A stretch of 46,176 nucleotides of DNA from Stenotrophomonas lacuserhaii (GTDB taxonomy: Bacteria; Pseudomonadota; Gammaproteobacteria; Xanthomonadales; Xanthomonadaceae): the NCBI RefSeq assembly GCF_014836545.1, contig NZ_JACSQS010000015.1:1-46176 (forward strand), read 5' to 3'. Made by a program: the position numbers and the translations under genes. The number at the start of each line of letters is the position of its first letter. The stretch's first letter is position 1. Under the pieces are notes generated by a model. That model saw nothing but the letters and a program-made list of their open reading frames with translations, was not told the origin of the DNA and made no database searches. Below, in pieces: positions 17,110 through 26,498 of this stretch.

Positions 17110-18450
17110 ATGAGTTCTTCGTTCTACGTTGGCCAGCGCGAGTTCTTCCCCGGTGTCGGTCGTATTCCCTTCGAGGGCCGCGACTCGGACAATCCACTGG
17201 CCTACAAGGTATACGACGCCGACAAGCAGATCGGCGGACGCAGCATGGCCGAGCACCTGCGCTTTGCGGTGGCCTACTGGCACAGTTTCTGTGGGGCAGG
17301 GCACGACCCGTTCGGGCCTGGCACGCGCGCCTATCCGTGGGACCAGGGCGCCACGCCGCTGGCGCGTGCCGAAGCCAAGGCCGATGCCGCCTTCGAGTTC
17401 GTCACCAAGCTGGGCGTGCCGTACTACTGCTTCCATGACGTCGACCTGGCGCCGGATGCGGACGACATCGGCGAGTACCGTGACAACCTGTGCCACATGG
17501 TCGGGATCGCCGGCGAGCGCCAGCGCCAGACCGGGGTCAAGCTGCTGTGGGGGACCGCCAACCTGTTCTCGCACCCGCGCTACATGAACGGTGCGGCGAC
17601 CAATCCGGACTTCGCCGTGGTCGCGCGCGCTGCGGTGCAGGTGCAGGCGGCGCTGGATGCCACGGTGGCGCTGGGCGGCAGCAACTATGTGTTCTGGGGT
17701 GGGCGCGAAGGCTATGCCTGCCTGCTCAACACCGACATGAAACGCGAGCAGGCCCATCTTGCGCGGTTCCTCGCGGCGGCGCGCGATTACGGGCGCAGCA
17801 TCGGCTTCCAGGGCACCTTCCTGATCGAGCCCAAGCCGATGGAGCCGATGCACCACCAGTACGATTTCGACAGCGCCACGGTGGTGGGCTTCCTGCGTGC
17901 GCATGGCCTGGAGCAGGATTTCAAGCTCAACATCGAAGCCAACCACGCGACCTTGTCCGGGCATACCTTCGCCCATGACCTGCAGGTAGCCTCCGATGCC
18001 GGCCTGCTGGGCAGCATCGATGCCAACCGCGGCAACCCGCAGAACGGCTGGGATACCGATCAGTTCCCGACCGATCTGTACGACGCGGTGGGCGCGATGC
18101 TGGTGGTCTTGCGGCAGGGCGGCTTCGGCGATGGCGGCCTCAATTTCGATGCCAAGGTCCGTCGCGAATCCACCGATCCGCAGGACCTGTTCATCGCCCA
18201 CATCGGCGGCATGGACACCTTTGCCCGCGGACTGGAGGTCGCCCATGCCCTGCTCACCGCGTCGCCGTTGGAGCAGTGGCGCGGCGAGCGCTACGCCAGC
18301 TTCGACAGTGGCGCCGGTGCGGCCTTTGCCAATGGCCAGCTGACTCTGCAGGATCTGTGTGCACACGCGCAGCAGGCCGGCGAGCCTGGCCAGCGTAGCG
18401 GACGGCAGGAAGCGTATGAGAACCTGCTCAACCAGTACCTGCTGCGCTGA
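17110..18450 (+). CDS. xylA: Xylose isomerase
   Basis: XylA interconverts D-xylose and D-xylulose in the cytoplasm. The 446-residue length and the sequence fit the class II type. It has the metal-dependent TIM-barrel motifs CFHDVDLAP (catalytic His), [25 protein letters not shown] and [19 protein letters not shown], which hold the metal-binding acids and histidines. It starts 21 bases after xylB with an AGAGGA ribosome site, so the two are cotranscribed. With XylB and the downstream symporter it forms the standard isomerase route of xylose use. Confidence 0.97.
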   Translation: MSSSFYVGQREFFPGVGRIPFEGRDSDNPLAYKVYDADKQIGGRSMAEHLRFAVAYWHSFCGAGHDPFGPGTRAYPWDQGATPLARAEAKADAAFEFVTKLGVPYYCFHDVDLAPDADDIGEYRDNLCHMVGIAGERQRQTGVKLLWGTANLFSHPRYMNGAATNPDFAVVARAAVQVQAALDATVALGGSNYVFWGGREGYACLLNTDMKREQAHLARFLAAARDYGRSIGFQGTFLIEPKPMEPMHHQYDFDSATVVGFLRAHGLEQDFKLNIEANHATLSGHTFAHDLQVASDAGLLGSIDANRGNPQNGWDTDQFPTDLYDAVGAMLVVLRQGGFGDGGLNFDAKVRRESTDPQDLFIAHIGGMDTFARGLEVAHALLTASPLEQWRGERYASFDSGAGAAFANGQLTLQDLCAHAQQAGEPGQRSGRQEAYENLLNQYLLR

Positions 18451-18482
18451 GCGGCAGGCGTCCATCGCAACCGGGTAAACCC

Positions 18483-19907
18483 ATGTCCACAGCGATATCT
18501 GCTTCCTCCGGCACGCAGGGCGAGAACACCGCCTTCATCGTGCTGATCAGCTGCGTGGCCACCATTGGTGGTTTCCTGTTCGGCTTTGACAGTGGCGTCA
18601 TCAACGGCACCGTCGACGGCCTTCGCAGTGCGTTCAATTCCAGCGAAGCCGCGCTTGGCTTCGAGGTGGCTTCGATGCTGTTGGGGTGTGCCATCGGTGC
18701 GTTCCTGGCCGGGCGGCTGGGTGACCTGCTGGGACGGCGCAGCGTGCTGATCATCTCGGCGGTGTTGTTCCTGCTGTCGGCGCTGGGGGCCGGTGCCGCG
18801 CACGCGTCATGGCTGTTTGTCACGGCGCGCGTGATCGGTGGATTCGCGGTCGGCGCGGCCAGCGTGATGGCCCCGGCGTACATCGCCGAAGTGGCCTCGG
18901 CGCGCTATCGCGGCAAGCTCGCCACGGTGCAGCAGATCGCCATCATCAGTGGCCTGTTCGCGGCCTTCCTGAGCAACTTCCTGCTGGCACGCGCGGCCGG
19001 GGCCTCCACCGAAGTGCTGTGGCTGGGACAGCAGGCATGGCGCTGGATGTTCTGGATGCAGGCCATTCCTTCGCTGCTGTTCCTGGCGCTGCTGCTGGTG
19101 ATCCCGGAAAGCCCGCGCTTTCTGGTGGCCAAGGGCCGCAGGTCGGACGCCTTGTCGGTGCTGACGCGCCTGTACGGCGCGGTGGAGGCGCAGGCCAAGC
19201 TCGTTGAAATCGAGTCCAGCCTGGCCCAGGACCAGCACCGGCCTTCGTTTGCCGATCTCAAGGACAAGGCCACCGGCAAGCTGCGCGGCATCGTCTGGGT
19301 GGGCATCGGGCTGGCCGTGCTGCAGCAGCTGGTCGGCATCAACGTGGTGTTCTACTACGGCGCGGTGCTGTGGCAGGCGGTGGGTTTCTCCGAAAACGAT
19401 GCGCTGCTGATCAACGTGCTGTCCGGTGCGCTCAGCATCGGTGCGTGCCTGGTGACGGTGGTGCTGATCGACCGCATCGGCCGCAAGCCGCTGCTGTGGG
19501 TGGGTTCGGTCGGCATGGCGCTGTCGCTGGCGTTGATGGTGGTGGCGTTCTCCAGCGGCAGCCTGGTCGATGGCAAGCTGCAGTTGTCCGATGGCATGGG
19601 ACGGCTGGCGCTGGTGGCGGCCAACGTCTACGTGGTGTTCTTCAACATGTCCTGGGGCCCGGTGATGTGGGTGATGCTGGGCGAAATGTTCCCCAACCAG
19701 ATCCGCGGTTCGGCGCTGGCCGTGGCCGGTGCGGCGCAGTGGACTTCGAACTTCGCCATCACCGTGACCTTCCCGATCCTGCTGGCCGGCATCGGCCTGG
19801 CCGGTGCGTACAGCATCTATGCGGTGGCTGCGTTCCTGTCGATCTTCTTCGTCTTCCGCTACGTGCGCGAGACCAAGGGCAAGGAACTGGAACAGATGGA
19901 AGGCTGA
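18483..19907 (+). CDS. Sugar-proton symporter, xylose transporter type
   Basis: A 474-residue major-facilitator protein of the sugar porter family with about 12 membrane segments. Signatures are GFDSGVINGT in helix 1, GRLGDLLGRR after helix 2, PESPRFLVAKGR before the central loop, QQLVGINVVFYYG in helix 7 and VRETKGKELEQME at the C-terminus. It lies 32 bases after xylA and most likely imports xylose like E. coli XylE, although glucose or galactose transport cannot be excluded from sequence. Confidence 0.9.
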   Translation: MSTAISASSGTQGENTAFIVLISCVATIGGFLFGFDSGVINGTVDGLRSAFNSSEAALGFEVASMLLGCAIGAFLAGRLGDLLGRRSVLIISAVLFLLSALGAGAAHASWLFVTARVIGGFAVGAASVMAPAYIAEVASARYRGKLATVQQIAIISGLFAAFLSNFLLARAAGASTEVLWLGQQAWRWMFWMQAIPSLLFLALLLVIPESPRFLVAKGRRSDALSVLTRLYGAVEAQAKLVEIESSLAQDQHRPSFADLKDKATGKLRGIVWVGIGLAVLQQLVGINVVFYYGAVLWQAVGFSENDALLINVLSGALSIGACLVTVVLIDRIGRKPLLWVGSVGMALSLALMVVAFSSGSLVDGKLQLSDGMGRLALVAANVYVVFFNMSWGPVMWVMLGEMFPNQIRGSALAVAGAAQWTSNFAITVTFPILLAGIGLAGAYSIYAVAAFLSIFFVFRYVRETKGKELEQMEG

Positions 19908-19920
19908 GCTGTGCAGAGCG

Positions 19921-19944
19921 GGTCCGGCGCCACGGCGCCGGGCC
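19921..19944 (+). terminator. Hairpin after the xylose operon
   Basis: CCGGCGCC (19924-19931) and GGCGCCGG (19934-19941), extended by three further pairs, form a G+C-rich stem just after the transporter. No T run follows. Confidence 0.45.
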
Positions 19945-19980
19945 TTCGGCGGCCGGCCTCGACCCGCAACGCACAGGCAC

Positions 19981-20006
19981 AAAAAAACCCGCTCATGGCG
20001 GGTTTC
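19981..20006 (-). terminator. Terminator of tRNA-Glu
   Basis: On the minus strand AAACCCGC and GCGGGTTT form a short stem followed by seven T. It lies 20 bases beyond the tRNA-Glu 3' end. The T run on the minus strand shows it serves the tRNA. Confidence 0.85.
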
Positions 20007-20026
20007 TTGCTTCCTGCTGCAGTGAC

Positions 20027-20101
20027 TGGTGCTCCCTAGGGGACTCGAACCCCTGTTTTAGCCTTGAGAGGGCCACGTCCTAACCTCTAGACGAAGGGAG
20101 C
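20027..20101 (-). tRNA. tRNA-Glu(CTC)
   Basis: A 75-base cloverleaf with acceptor arms GCTCCCT and AGGGAGC, the D arm TCGTCTAGAGG typical of glutamate tRNA, T loop GTTCGAGTC, and encoded CCA. Anticodon loop CTCTCAA gives CTC, reading GAG, the dominant Glu codon in this G+C-rich genome. Confidence 0.95.
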
Positions 20102-20133
20102 GTTTGAAGTGTCACTGCCGGGGCAGGCGCGCT

Positions 20134-20162
20134 AGTATATGCATCTCGATGCCATTGGGCAA
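20134..20162 (-). promoter_or_regulatory. Promoter of tRNA-Glu
   Basis: On the minus strand TTGCCC (20157-20162) and TATACT (20134-20139) are 17 bases apart. The same A+T-rich spot read on the plus strand contains TAGTAT (20133-20138), a possible -10 for pcnB, so the two divergent promoters share their melting region. Confidence 0.7.
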
Positions 20163-21534
20163 TCCCGAAACTTCAACCGGAAGCGCCAACATCATTCCCT
20201 CCGTGACAACCCCGATAAGCCTGCGCGTCATCCCGCGCGACCAGCACACCATCTCGCGCAAGGACATCAGCCCCAACGCCGTGCGCGTGCTGTACCGCCT
20301 GCGCGATGCCGGCTTCGGCGCCTACCTGGTGGGTGGCGCCGTGCGCGACCTGCTGGTCAATGGCCACCCCAAGGACTTCGACGTGGCCACCGACGCCACG
20401 CCCGAACAGGTCAAGCAGCTGTTCCGCAACTGCCGCCTGATCGGTCGACGCTTCCGCCTGGCGCATGTGGTATTCGGCCGCGAGATCATCGAAGTGGCCA
20501 CCTTCCGCGCCAACATCGATGACGGCAGCGGCGACCGCGAGATGGAAAACGGCATGCTGGTACGCGACAACGTGTACGGCTCCATCGAAGACGATGCCAT
20601 CCGCCGTGACTTCACCTGCAACGCGTTGTACTACGCGATCGAGGATTTCTCGGTGCGTGATTACACCGGCGGATTCGAGGACGTGCAGGCCCGCCTGATG
20701 AAGCTCATCGGCGATCCGGAACAGCGTTACCGAGAAGATCCCGTGCGCATGCTGCGTGCCGTGCGACTGGCCGGCAAGCTCGGTTTCCAGATCGAGGAAA
20801 AGACCGCCGCGCCGATCCCGCAGCTTGCCAACCTGCTCAACGAGGCCGCCCCGGCGCGCCTGTTCGAGGAAGTGCTCAAGCTGTTCCTGGGCGGACACGG
20901 CGTGGCCAGCTTCGAAGGCCTGGAGCGTTACGGCCTGTTCGATGTGATGTTCCCGGAAAGTGGCAAGGCGCTGCGTTCCAACCGCAGTGGCGCGCTGCGC
21001 CGCATGCTGATCGAAGGCCTGGCCAACACCGACCAGCGCGTGGCCAACGACGAGCCGGTGTCGCCGTCGTTCCTGTTCGCGTTGCTGCTGTGGCCGGCGT
21101 TCTGCCGCACCCAGGCCACGCTGCTCAAGCAGGGTGTGGCCGAGGAAGAAGCGCAGCGTCGCGCCGCCGACCGGGTGACCCTGCACCAGCTGACCACCAT
21201 CGCACTGCCGCGGCGCTTCTCGCTGCCGATGCAGGAGATCTGGCTGTTGCAGGCGCGCTTCGGCTCGCGCCAGCGCAAGCGCGTGTTCCGCACGTTGACC
21301 CACCCGCGGTTCCGCGCGGCGTTCGATTTCCTGATCCTGCGCCAGGTGGCTTCCAGCGAACACGCAGGCGACGTGGCGTTCTGGCGCGAAGCCCAGCAGC
21401 AGTCCGGCCGTGAGCTGGAAAGCGCGCTGGACGACCTGCACACGCATGACGTCGAAGAGGCGGGCGAGGAGCCGCGCAAGCGTCGCCGCCGCCGTCGTCG
21501 CCCGGGTGCTCCCGGCGCACCGGCTGCCGAGTAA
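20149..21534 (+). CDS. pcnB: Poly(A) polymerase I
   Basis: PcnB adds poly(A) tails that mark RNAs for decay. The 461-residue class II nucleotidyltransferase has the head motif YLVGGAVRDLLVNGHPKDFDVATDATP (given here as its order: GG, then the DFD carboxylates), RRFRLAHVVFG, RRDFTCNALYY and the neck RYREDPVRMLRAVRLAGKLGF. The C-terminus ends in a very basic KRRRRRRRPG tail. Poly(A) polymerase is distinguished from CCA-adding enzyme by the IPRDQHTISRKDIS N-terminus. The start is uncertain: ATG 20149 or GTG 20203; neither has a ribosome site. folK follows at once, as in E. coli. Confidence 0.93.
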   Translation: MPLGNPETSTGSANIIPSVTTPISLRVIPRDQHTISRKDISPNAVRVLYRLRDAGFGAYLVGGAVRDLLVNGHPKDFDVATDATPEQVKQLFRNCRLIGRRFRLAHVVFGREIIEVATFRANIDDGSGDREMENGMLVRDNVYGSIEDDAIRRDFTCNALYYAIEDFSVRDYTGGFEDVQARLMKLIGDPEQRYREDPVRMLRAVRLAGKLGFQIEEKTAAPIPQLANLLNEAAPARLFEEVLKLFLGGHGVASFEGLERYGLFDVMFPESGKALRSNRSGALRRMLIEGLANTDQRVANDEPVSPSFLFALLLWPAFCRTQATLLKQGVAEEEAQRRAADRVTLHQLTTIALPRRFSLPMQEIWLLQARFGSRQRKRVFRTLTHPRFRAAFDFLILRQVASSEHAGDVAFWREAQQQSGRELESALDDLHTHDVEEAGEEPRKRRRRRRRPGAPGAPAAE

Positions 21535-21539
21535 GCGGG

Positions 21540-22028
21540 GTGGTCAGGGCATGGATCGGCCTGGGCGCCAACCTCGGTGACGCCGCCAGCACGGTCAGTG
21601 CGGCGATCGAGGCGCTGGATGGCCTGGCCGGTACCGAACTGACCCGCGCTTCGCTGCTGTATGCCAGCCCGGCCTGGGGCAATCAGGACCAGCCGCCGTT
21701 CGTCAATGCGGTGGCCTGCGTCCAGACCGAGCTGCCGCCGCTCGCCTTGCTCGATGCCCTGCTGGCGCTGGAAGCCGGCTTCGGCCGGGTGCGTGATCCG
21801 GCCGTGCACTGGGGCCCGCGCCTGCTGGACCTCGACCTGCTGCTGTATGGCGACCAGGTGATCGACCTGCCGCGCCTGCAGGTGCCGCATCCGTACCTGC
21901 ACCAGCGCGCGTTCGTGCTGGTGCCGCTGGCTGAAGTAGCGCCGGACCTGGTGATTCCCGGGCATGGTCGCGTGCGGGATGCAGTGATGCAGGTAACGGC
22001 CAGCGGGATCGTGCCGATAAGGAGATAA
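21540..22028 (+). CDS. folK: HPPK, folate pyrophosphokinase
   Basis: FolK transfers pyrophosphate from ATP to 6-hydroxymethyl-dihydropterin in folate synthesis. The 162-residue protein contains [10 protein letters not shown], the pterin-site FVNAV, and the HPPK signature [14 protein letters not shown] with the two metal-binding Asp. It begins with GTG five bases after the pcnB stop, and panB follows after 31 bases, giving a pcnB-folK-panBC run as in many proteobacteria. Confidence 0.94.
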   Translation: MVRAWIGLGANLGDAASTVSAAIEALDGLAGTELTRASLLYASPAWGNQDQPPFVNAVACVQTELPPLALLDALLALEAGFGRVRDPAVHWGPRLLDLDLLLYGDQVIDLPRLQVPHPYLHQRAFVLVPLAEVAPDLVIPGHGRVRDAVMQVTASGIVPIRR

Positions 22029-22059
22029 TGGAGCCGTTATCACCCCCGGTTATTTCCTG

Positions 22060-22875
22060 ATGAGCACCCACGCAGACAGCAAGCCCTGGACCGTCCCGGC
22101 GCTGGCCGAGGCCAAGCGCAATGGCCAGAAGCTGGTCATGTTGACCGCCTACGATGCCGGTTTCGCCCGTACCTTCGACGCCAACGGGGTCGACCTGATC
22201 CTGGTCGGCGATTCGCTGGGCATGGTCGTGCAGGGGCACGATTCGACCCTGCCGGTGACCGTGGCCGACATGGTCTACCACACCGGCGCGGTGGCCCGCG
22301 TGCTGCAGCGTGCGCTGCTGATTGCCGACCTGCCGTTTGGCGCCGACGCCACCCCGGAACGCGCCTTCGATGCGTCGCTGCAGTTGCTGCAGGCGGGCGC
22401 GGAGATGGTCAAGATCGAAGGCGCCGGCTTCAAGCTGGATATCATCCGCCACCTGGTGGAGCGCGAAATCCCGGTGTGCTCGCATCTTGGACTGACCCCG
22501 CAGTCGGTGCTGCGCCTGGGCGGCTACCGCGTGCAGGGCCGTGGCGATGCTGCCCGCCAGCTGGTGGAGGACGCCAAGGCCGTGGTCGCCGCCGGTGCCA
22601 GCATGGTGGTGCTTGAATGCCTGCCCACGCCGGTTGCCGCCGAGGTCACCGCCGCCATTGCGGTGCCGACCATCGGCATCGGGGCTGGCCCGCAGTGCGA
22701 CGGACAGGTGCTGGTGATGCATGACATGCTGGGCCTGGACAGCGGCCATCGCCGGCCGAAATTCGTCAAGGATTTCCTTGCCGAAGGCGGTTCGGTAGCC
22801 GGCGCCACCCGCGCCTACGCCGATGCCGTGCGCAACGGCACCTTCCCCGACACCGAGCACGCCTACGCCTCATGA
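22060..22875 (+). CDS. panB: Ketopantoate hydroxymethyltransferase
   Basis: PanB adds a hydroxymethyl group from methylene-THF to ketoisovalerate, the first committed step of pantothenate synthesis. The 271-residue TIM-barrel protein has [20 protein letters not shown] with the metal-binding Asp, [14 protein letters not shown] and [19 protein letters not shown]. Its stop overlaps the panC start by four bases (ATGA), so translation of the two is coupled. Confidence 0.97.
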   Translation: MSTHADSKPWTVPALAEAKRNGQKLVMLTAYDAGFARTFDANGVDLILVGDSLGMVVQGHDSTLPVTVADMVYHTGAVARVLQRALLIADLPFGADATPERAFDASLQLLQAGAEMVKIEGAGFKLDIIRHLVEREIPVCSHLGLTPQSVLRLGGYRVQGRGDAARQLVEDAKAVVAAGASMVVLECLPTPVAAEVTAAIAVPTIGIGAGPQCDGQVLVMHDMLGLDSGHRRPKFVKDFLAEGGSVAGATRAYADAVRNGTFPDTEHAYAS

Positions 22876-23711
22876 TCCAGACCATTACAGAACTTGCCCA
22901 GCTGCGCGCGACCGTCAGCGGCTGGAAGCGCGAAGGCCTGCGCGTGGCGCTGGTGCCTACCATGGGCAACCTGCATGCAGGCCACTATTCGCTGGTCGCG
23001 CTGGCCCGGCAGTACGCTGATCGCGTGGTGTCCAGCGTGTTCGTCAACCCGACCCAGTTCGGGCCGAACGAAGACTTCACGCGCTATCCGCGCACGCCCG
23101 AGGCCGATACCAGCGGTCTGGAAACGGCCGGCTGCGACGTGCTGTGGCTGCCGACGGTGGAATCGATGTATCCGTTCGGCGTGGAGCTGGCGGCCAATGT
23201 CAGCGTGCCGGGGATCAGCGGGCTGCTGGAAGGGGCGCATCGCCCCGGTCACTTCGATGGTGTCTGCACGGTGGTGTCACGCCTGTTCAACCAGGTGCAG
23301 CCGGACGTGGCCGCCTTCGGCAAGAAGGACTACCAGCAGCTTGCGGTGATCCGCCAGATGGTCGCCGACCTGGCTTTCCCGATCCAGATCGTCGGCGGGG
23401 ACATCGTGCGCGAAGACGACGGCCTGGCGATGAGTTCGCGCAACCAGTACCTGGACGGCGTGCAGCGGCCGGCATCGACGACCATCCATCGTGTGTTGCA
23501 GGGCATGCGCGAAGGCTACATCACCGGGCTGTCGCGTGAGCGCATCGAAGCCGATGCGGCCGCTGCCCTGCAGGCTGCGGGATTCCAGGTGGACTATGCG
23601 GCGCTGCGTACGCCGGACCTGATCGAGCCACCGCACGAGGGCGGGCCACGCGTTGCGCTGATCGCCGCGCGGCTGGGCAGCACCCGGCTGATCGACAACC
23701 TCGAGTTCTGA
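22872..23711 (+). CDS. panC: Pantothenate synthetase
   Basis: PanC joins pantoate and beta-alanine with ATP. The 279-residue protein has [11 protein letters not shown] (HIGH-like motif), [22 protein letters not shown] and the KMSKS-like MSSRNQYL. It is coupled to panB by an ATGA overlap. The beta-alanine supplier panD is not next but about 800 bases away, beyond a convergent gene. Confidence 0.97.
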   Translation: MIQTITELAQLRATVSGWKREGLRVALVPTMGNLHAGHYSLVALARQYADRVVSSVFVNPTQFGPNEDFTRYPRTPEADTSGLETAGCDVLWLPTVESMYPFGVELAANVSVPGISGLLEGAHRPGHFDGVCTVVSRLFNQVQPDVAAFGKKDYQQLAVIRQMVADLAFPIQIVGGDIVREDDGLAMSSRNQYLDGVQRPASTTIHRVLQGMREGYITGLSRERIEADAAAALQAAGFQVDYAALRTPDLIEPPHEGGPRVALIAARLGSTRLIDNLEF

Positions 23712-23747
23712 CCCCAGGCGACGAGACGGGGTCCTGACCCCTTTTTT
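23710..23747. terminator. Hairpin and T tract after panC
   Basis: GACCCC at the panC stop (23710-23715), GGGGTC (23728-23733) and a second GACCCC (23736-23741) can form alternative stems; the last is followed directly by six T. It probably terminates panBC. The unknown minus-strand gene ends immediately beyond it. Confidence 0.65.
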
Positions 23748-24341
23748 CTACAGCTGTTCCAGCGCCCGCCAGACCAGGCCCTCGCGGTACCAGGTTCTGT
23801 CAGGGTAGACCGGCTGCCCGCAGGCTATCCGCGCTTCATGGATCTGCACTGCGATCTCCATCGCCTTGGTTGATTCCAGATCGAGGCGGGTCGGCTCGGG
23901 CGGCGGATCGGCCTGCCCGCTGCCGGACGCCGGAACGCGGGCAGCACCGCGCACGCAGTAGCGGAAGCCGCTGGCCACCGACCTTGCCTTGTCCGCCTGT
24001 TCGGCCTCGGCCCAGGCCGCCCGCGACAGCCTGGCTTCCAGGTTCGCGATCCTGCGCAGCATCGGGTGCGCGGCATAGATGCCGGTGGCGGGGAACTGCA
24101 GCGGCTCTTCCGCCTTGGCCTTGGCCTTGTCCGCGACCGGCACAGCGGCCGGCTGCCGCGCGGGCGGCCGCTCCACGCGGCGCGGCTGTGGCGCGGCCGT
24201 CGGTCGGTCCAGGTTGCGTACGGCAACCGAGCGCAGCTGTCTCCGCCGGGGTTCTGCGGGGGCATCGCCGATCCGGGTGGGGCCGGAGAAGCGGAGGACA
24301 CGCTGGTCGAAATCCTTGGCACGGCTCAGGGTGGCGAACAT
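23748..24341 (-). CDS. Protein of unknown function inside the pan cluster
   Basis: A 197-residue protein that I do not recognise. It is hydrophilic, with no signal peptide or membrane segment. The first 20 residues (MFATLSRAKDFDQRVLRFSG) are followed by an Arg/Pro/Ala-rich low-complexity stretch (about 30-85), a helical Ala/Glu/Arg segment (about 95-125), and a conserved-looking C-terminal part (MEIAVQIHEARIACGQPV, then WYREGLVWRALEQL). The start at 24341 has AGGAG six bases upstream, strong support that it is a real gene; an ATG at 24371 lacks this. It runs opposite to panC and panD and separates them. Confidence 0.7.
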   Translation of the reverse strand: MFATLSRAKDFDQRVLRFSGPTRIGDAPAEPRRRQLRSVAVRNLDRPTAAPQPRRVERPPARQPAAVPVADKAKAKAEEPLQFPATGIYAAHPMLRRIANLEARLSRAAWAEAEQADKARSVASGFRYCVRGAARVPASGSGQADPPPEPTRLDLESTKAMEIAVQIHEARIACGQPVYPDRTWYREGLVWRALEQL

Positions 24342-24474
24342 GGCAGCTCCTGGATGGAATCCCCAGTTCACCGCAAGCTGAGCCGTCGCGCTTGCGGGAA
24401 TCGTGCGTGGCAGGCGGGACCTGAACCGCTGTCTGACTGGCGTCGCACGCCGCTTTCGCCAATCCCCCAGGTGG

Positions 24475-24480
24475 TAGAAT
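24475..24480 (+). promoter_or_regulatory. Candidate -10 of panD-pgi
   Basis: TAGAAT lies 31 bases before panD, with no clear -35. It gives panD and pgi their own promoter, needed because panBC is terminated upstream. The rest of the 170 bases between 24341 and 24512 shows nothing else. Confidence 0.45.
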
Positions 24481-24511
24481 CCCGACTTTCCTTTACCGCG
24501 TTGCCTGTGCC

Positions 24512-24892
24512 ATGCACCTGTCCTTGCTGAAGACCAAGATCCACCGCGCCACCGTCACCCATTCGGAGCTGAACTACGAAGGGTCGATCGCGATCGACGA
24601 CAACCTGCTGGCGGCCACGGGCATCCGTGAGTTCGAGCAGGTGCATATCTGGGACGTCACCAACGGCGCCCGGTTCAGCACCTATGCCATCCGTGCCGAA
24701 GCCGGCAGCGGCGTGGTCTCGCTCAATGGCGGCGCCGCCCGTCACGTGCAGGTCGGCGACATCATCATCATCGCTGCCTTCGCCACGATGAGCGAGCAGG
24801 AAGCAGACAGCTTCCGGCCGAAGCTGGTATATGTGGACGGCAACAACCAGATCTCCCATACCAACGACAGCATCCCGACCCAGGCCGCATGA
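24512..24892 (+). CDS. panD: Aspartate 1-decarboxylase precursor
   Basis: PanD makes beta-alanine from aspartate for pantothenate. The 126-residue pro-enzyme has the self-cleavage site Gly24-Ser25 (YEGSIAID), after which Ser25 becomes the pyruvoyl group. Lys9 ([10 protein letters not shown]) and Tyr58-region residues of the active site are in place. It overlaps pgi by four bases (ATGA). Confidence 0.97.
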   Translation: MHLSLLKTKIHRATVTHSELNYEGSIAIDDNLLAATGIREFEQVHIWDVTNGARFSTYAIRAEAGSGVVSLNGGAARHVQVGDIIIIAAFATMSEQEADSFRPKLVYVDGNNQISHTNDSIPTQAA

Positions 24893-26400
24893 CAACGAAC
24901 AACGGACTCGACACGCTTCACTCCCATGCCCAGCGCCTGCGTGGCGCGCGCATCCCCGACCTGCTCGCGGCCGAACCCGGCCGGGTAAAGGATCTGGCAC
25001 TGCGGGTCGGTCCGTTGTACGTCAACTTCGCGCGGCAGAAATACGACGCCGCGGCGCTGCAGGCATTGCTGTCGCTGGCCGCTGATCGCGATGTCGGCGG
25101 CGCCATCGCGCGTCTGTTCCGCGGCGAGCAGGTCAACCTCACCGAAGGCCGCGCCGCGCTGCACACCGCGCTGCGCGGTGATGTGGTCGATGCGCCGGTG
25201 GCTGCCGATGCCTACGCCACCGCGCGCGGGGTCCGCCAGCGGATGGGCGAGCTGGTGCGCGCGCTGGAAAGCAGCGGCGTCACCGATGTGGTGAGCGTGG
25301 GTATCGGCGGCTCGGACCTGGGTCCGCGGCTGGTTGCCGACGCCCTGCGTCCGGTGGATGGCAGCCGCCTGCGCGTGCATTTCGTGTCCAACGTGGATGG
25401 CGCCGCCATGCAGCGCACGCTGGCCACGCTGGACCCGGCGCGCACCGCCGGCGTGCTGATCTCCAAGACGTTCGGCACCCAGGAGACGCTGCTCAACGGG
25501 CAGATCCTGCACGATTGGCTGGGCGGCAGCGAACGCCTGTATGCAGTCAGCGCCAACCCCGAGCGTGCCGCCAAGGCGTTCGACATCGCCTCCAGCCGCG
25601 TGCTGCCGATGTGGGACTGGGTCGGCGGCCGCTATTCGCTGTGGTCGGCGGTCGGTTTTCCGATCGCGCTGGCGATCGGCTTCGAGCGTTTCGAAGCCTT
25701 GCTCGAAGGCGCCTCGCAGATGGACGCGCACGCACTGGATGCGCCGCTGGAGCGCAACCTGCCGGTGCTGCACGCCCTGACCGATATCTGGAACCGCAAC
25801 GTGCTGGGCCATGCCACGCACGCGGTGATGACCTATGACCAGCGCCTGGCGTTGCTGCCGGCCTACCTGCAGCAGTTGGTGATGGAAAGCCTGGGCAAGC
25901 GCGTGCAGCGTGATGGCCAGCCGGTCGCCAGCGATACCGTGCCGGTGTGGTGGGGCGGGGCGGGCACCGATGTGCAGCACAGCTTCTTCCAGGCGCTGCA
26001 TCAGGGCACCAGCGTGATCCCGGCCGATTTCATCGGTTGCGTCCGCAGTGACAATCCCTACACGGTCAACCACCAAGCGCTGCTGGCCAACCTGCTGGCG
26101 CAGACCGAAGCGCTGGCCAATGGCCAGTCCAGCGACGATCCGCACCGCGATTATCCCGGCGGCCGGCCGAGCACGTTGATCCTGCTCGATGCGCTGACCC
26201 CGCAGGCGCTGGGTGCGCTGATCGCGATGTACGAGCACGCGGTGTACGTACAGTCGGTGATCTGGAACATCAACGCCTTCGACCAGTTCGGCGTGGAGCT
26301 GGGCAAGCAGCTTGCCGGCCAGCTGCTGCCGGCGCTGCAGGGCGAGGCGGTGGAGATCACCGACCCGCTGACCCTGGAAGTGCTGGGTCTGCTGAGGTAA
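24889..26400 (+). CDS. pgi: Glucose-6-phosphate isomerase
   Basis: Pgi interconverts glucose 6-phosphate and fructose 6-phosphate. The 503-residue protein is shorter than the 549-residue E. coli form but typical for xanthomonads. Motifs are [53 protein letters not shown] and the C-terminal [13 protein letters not shown] with the catalytic Lys. It is coupled to panD. It feeds fructose 6-phosphate made from xylose back to the Entner-Doudoroff pathway encoded further right. Confidence 0.97.
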   Translation: MTTNNGLDTLHSHAQRLRGARIPDLLAAEPGRVKDLALRVGPLYVNFARQKYDAAALQALLSLAADRDVGGAIARLFRGEQVNLTEGRAALHTALRGDVVDAPVAADAYATARGVRQRMGELVRALESSGVTDVVSVGIGGSDLGPRLVADALRPVDGSRLRVHFVSNVDGAAMQRTLATLDPARTAGVLISKTFGTQETLLNGQILHDWLGGSERLYAVSANPERAAKAFDIASSRVLPMWDWVGGRYSLWSAVGFPIALAIGFERFEALLEGASQMDAHALDAPLERNLPVLHALTDIWNRNVLGHATHAVMTYDQRLALLPAYLQQLVMESLGKRVQRDGQPVASDTVPVWWGGAGTDVQHSFFQALHQGTSVIPADFIGCVRSDNPYTVNHQALLANLLAQTEALANGQSSDDPHRDYPGGRPSTLILLDALTPQALGALIAMYEHAVYVQSVIWNINAFDQFGVELGKQLAGQLLPALQGEAVEITDPLTLEVLGLLR

Positions 26401-26419
26401 AACCCGGGCGCGGCCCCCG

Positions 26420-26495
26420 GTAGTGACGGCCGCTGGCCGTCACGCGCTTGCCGTTGCCCCGGCCGCTGCGCTCGCCGAGCATGGCTCGGCGCTAC
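26420..26495. repeat. Pair of inverted SMAG/REP palindromes
   Basis: Plus strand: GTAG, then GTGACGGCC (sharing the G), loop GCT, GGCCGTCAC (26420-26443). Minus strand: GTAG followed by CGCCGAGC, a 3-base loop, GCTCGGCG (26473-26495). The second unit is base-for-base the same as the one at 31307-31329. They lie between the convergent pgi and regA-like genes and fill the whole gap. Confidence 0.85.
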
Positions 26496-26498
26496 CGC

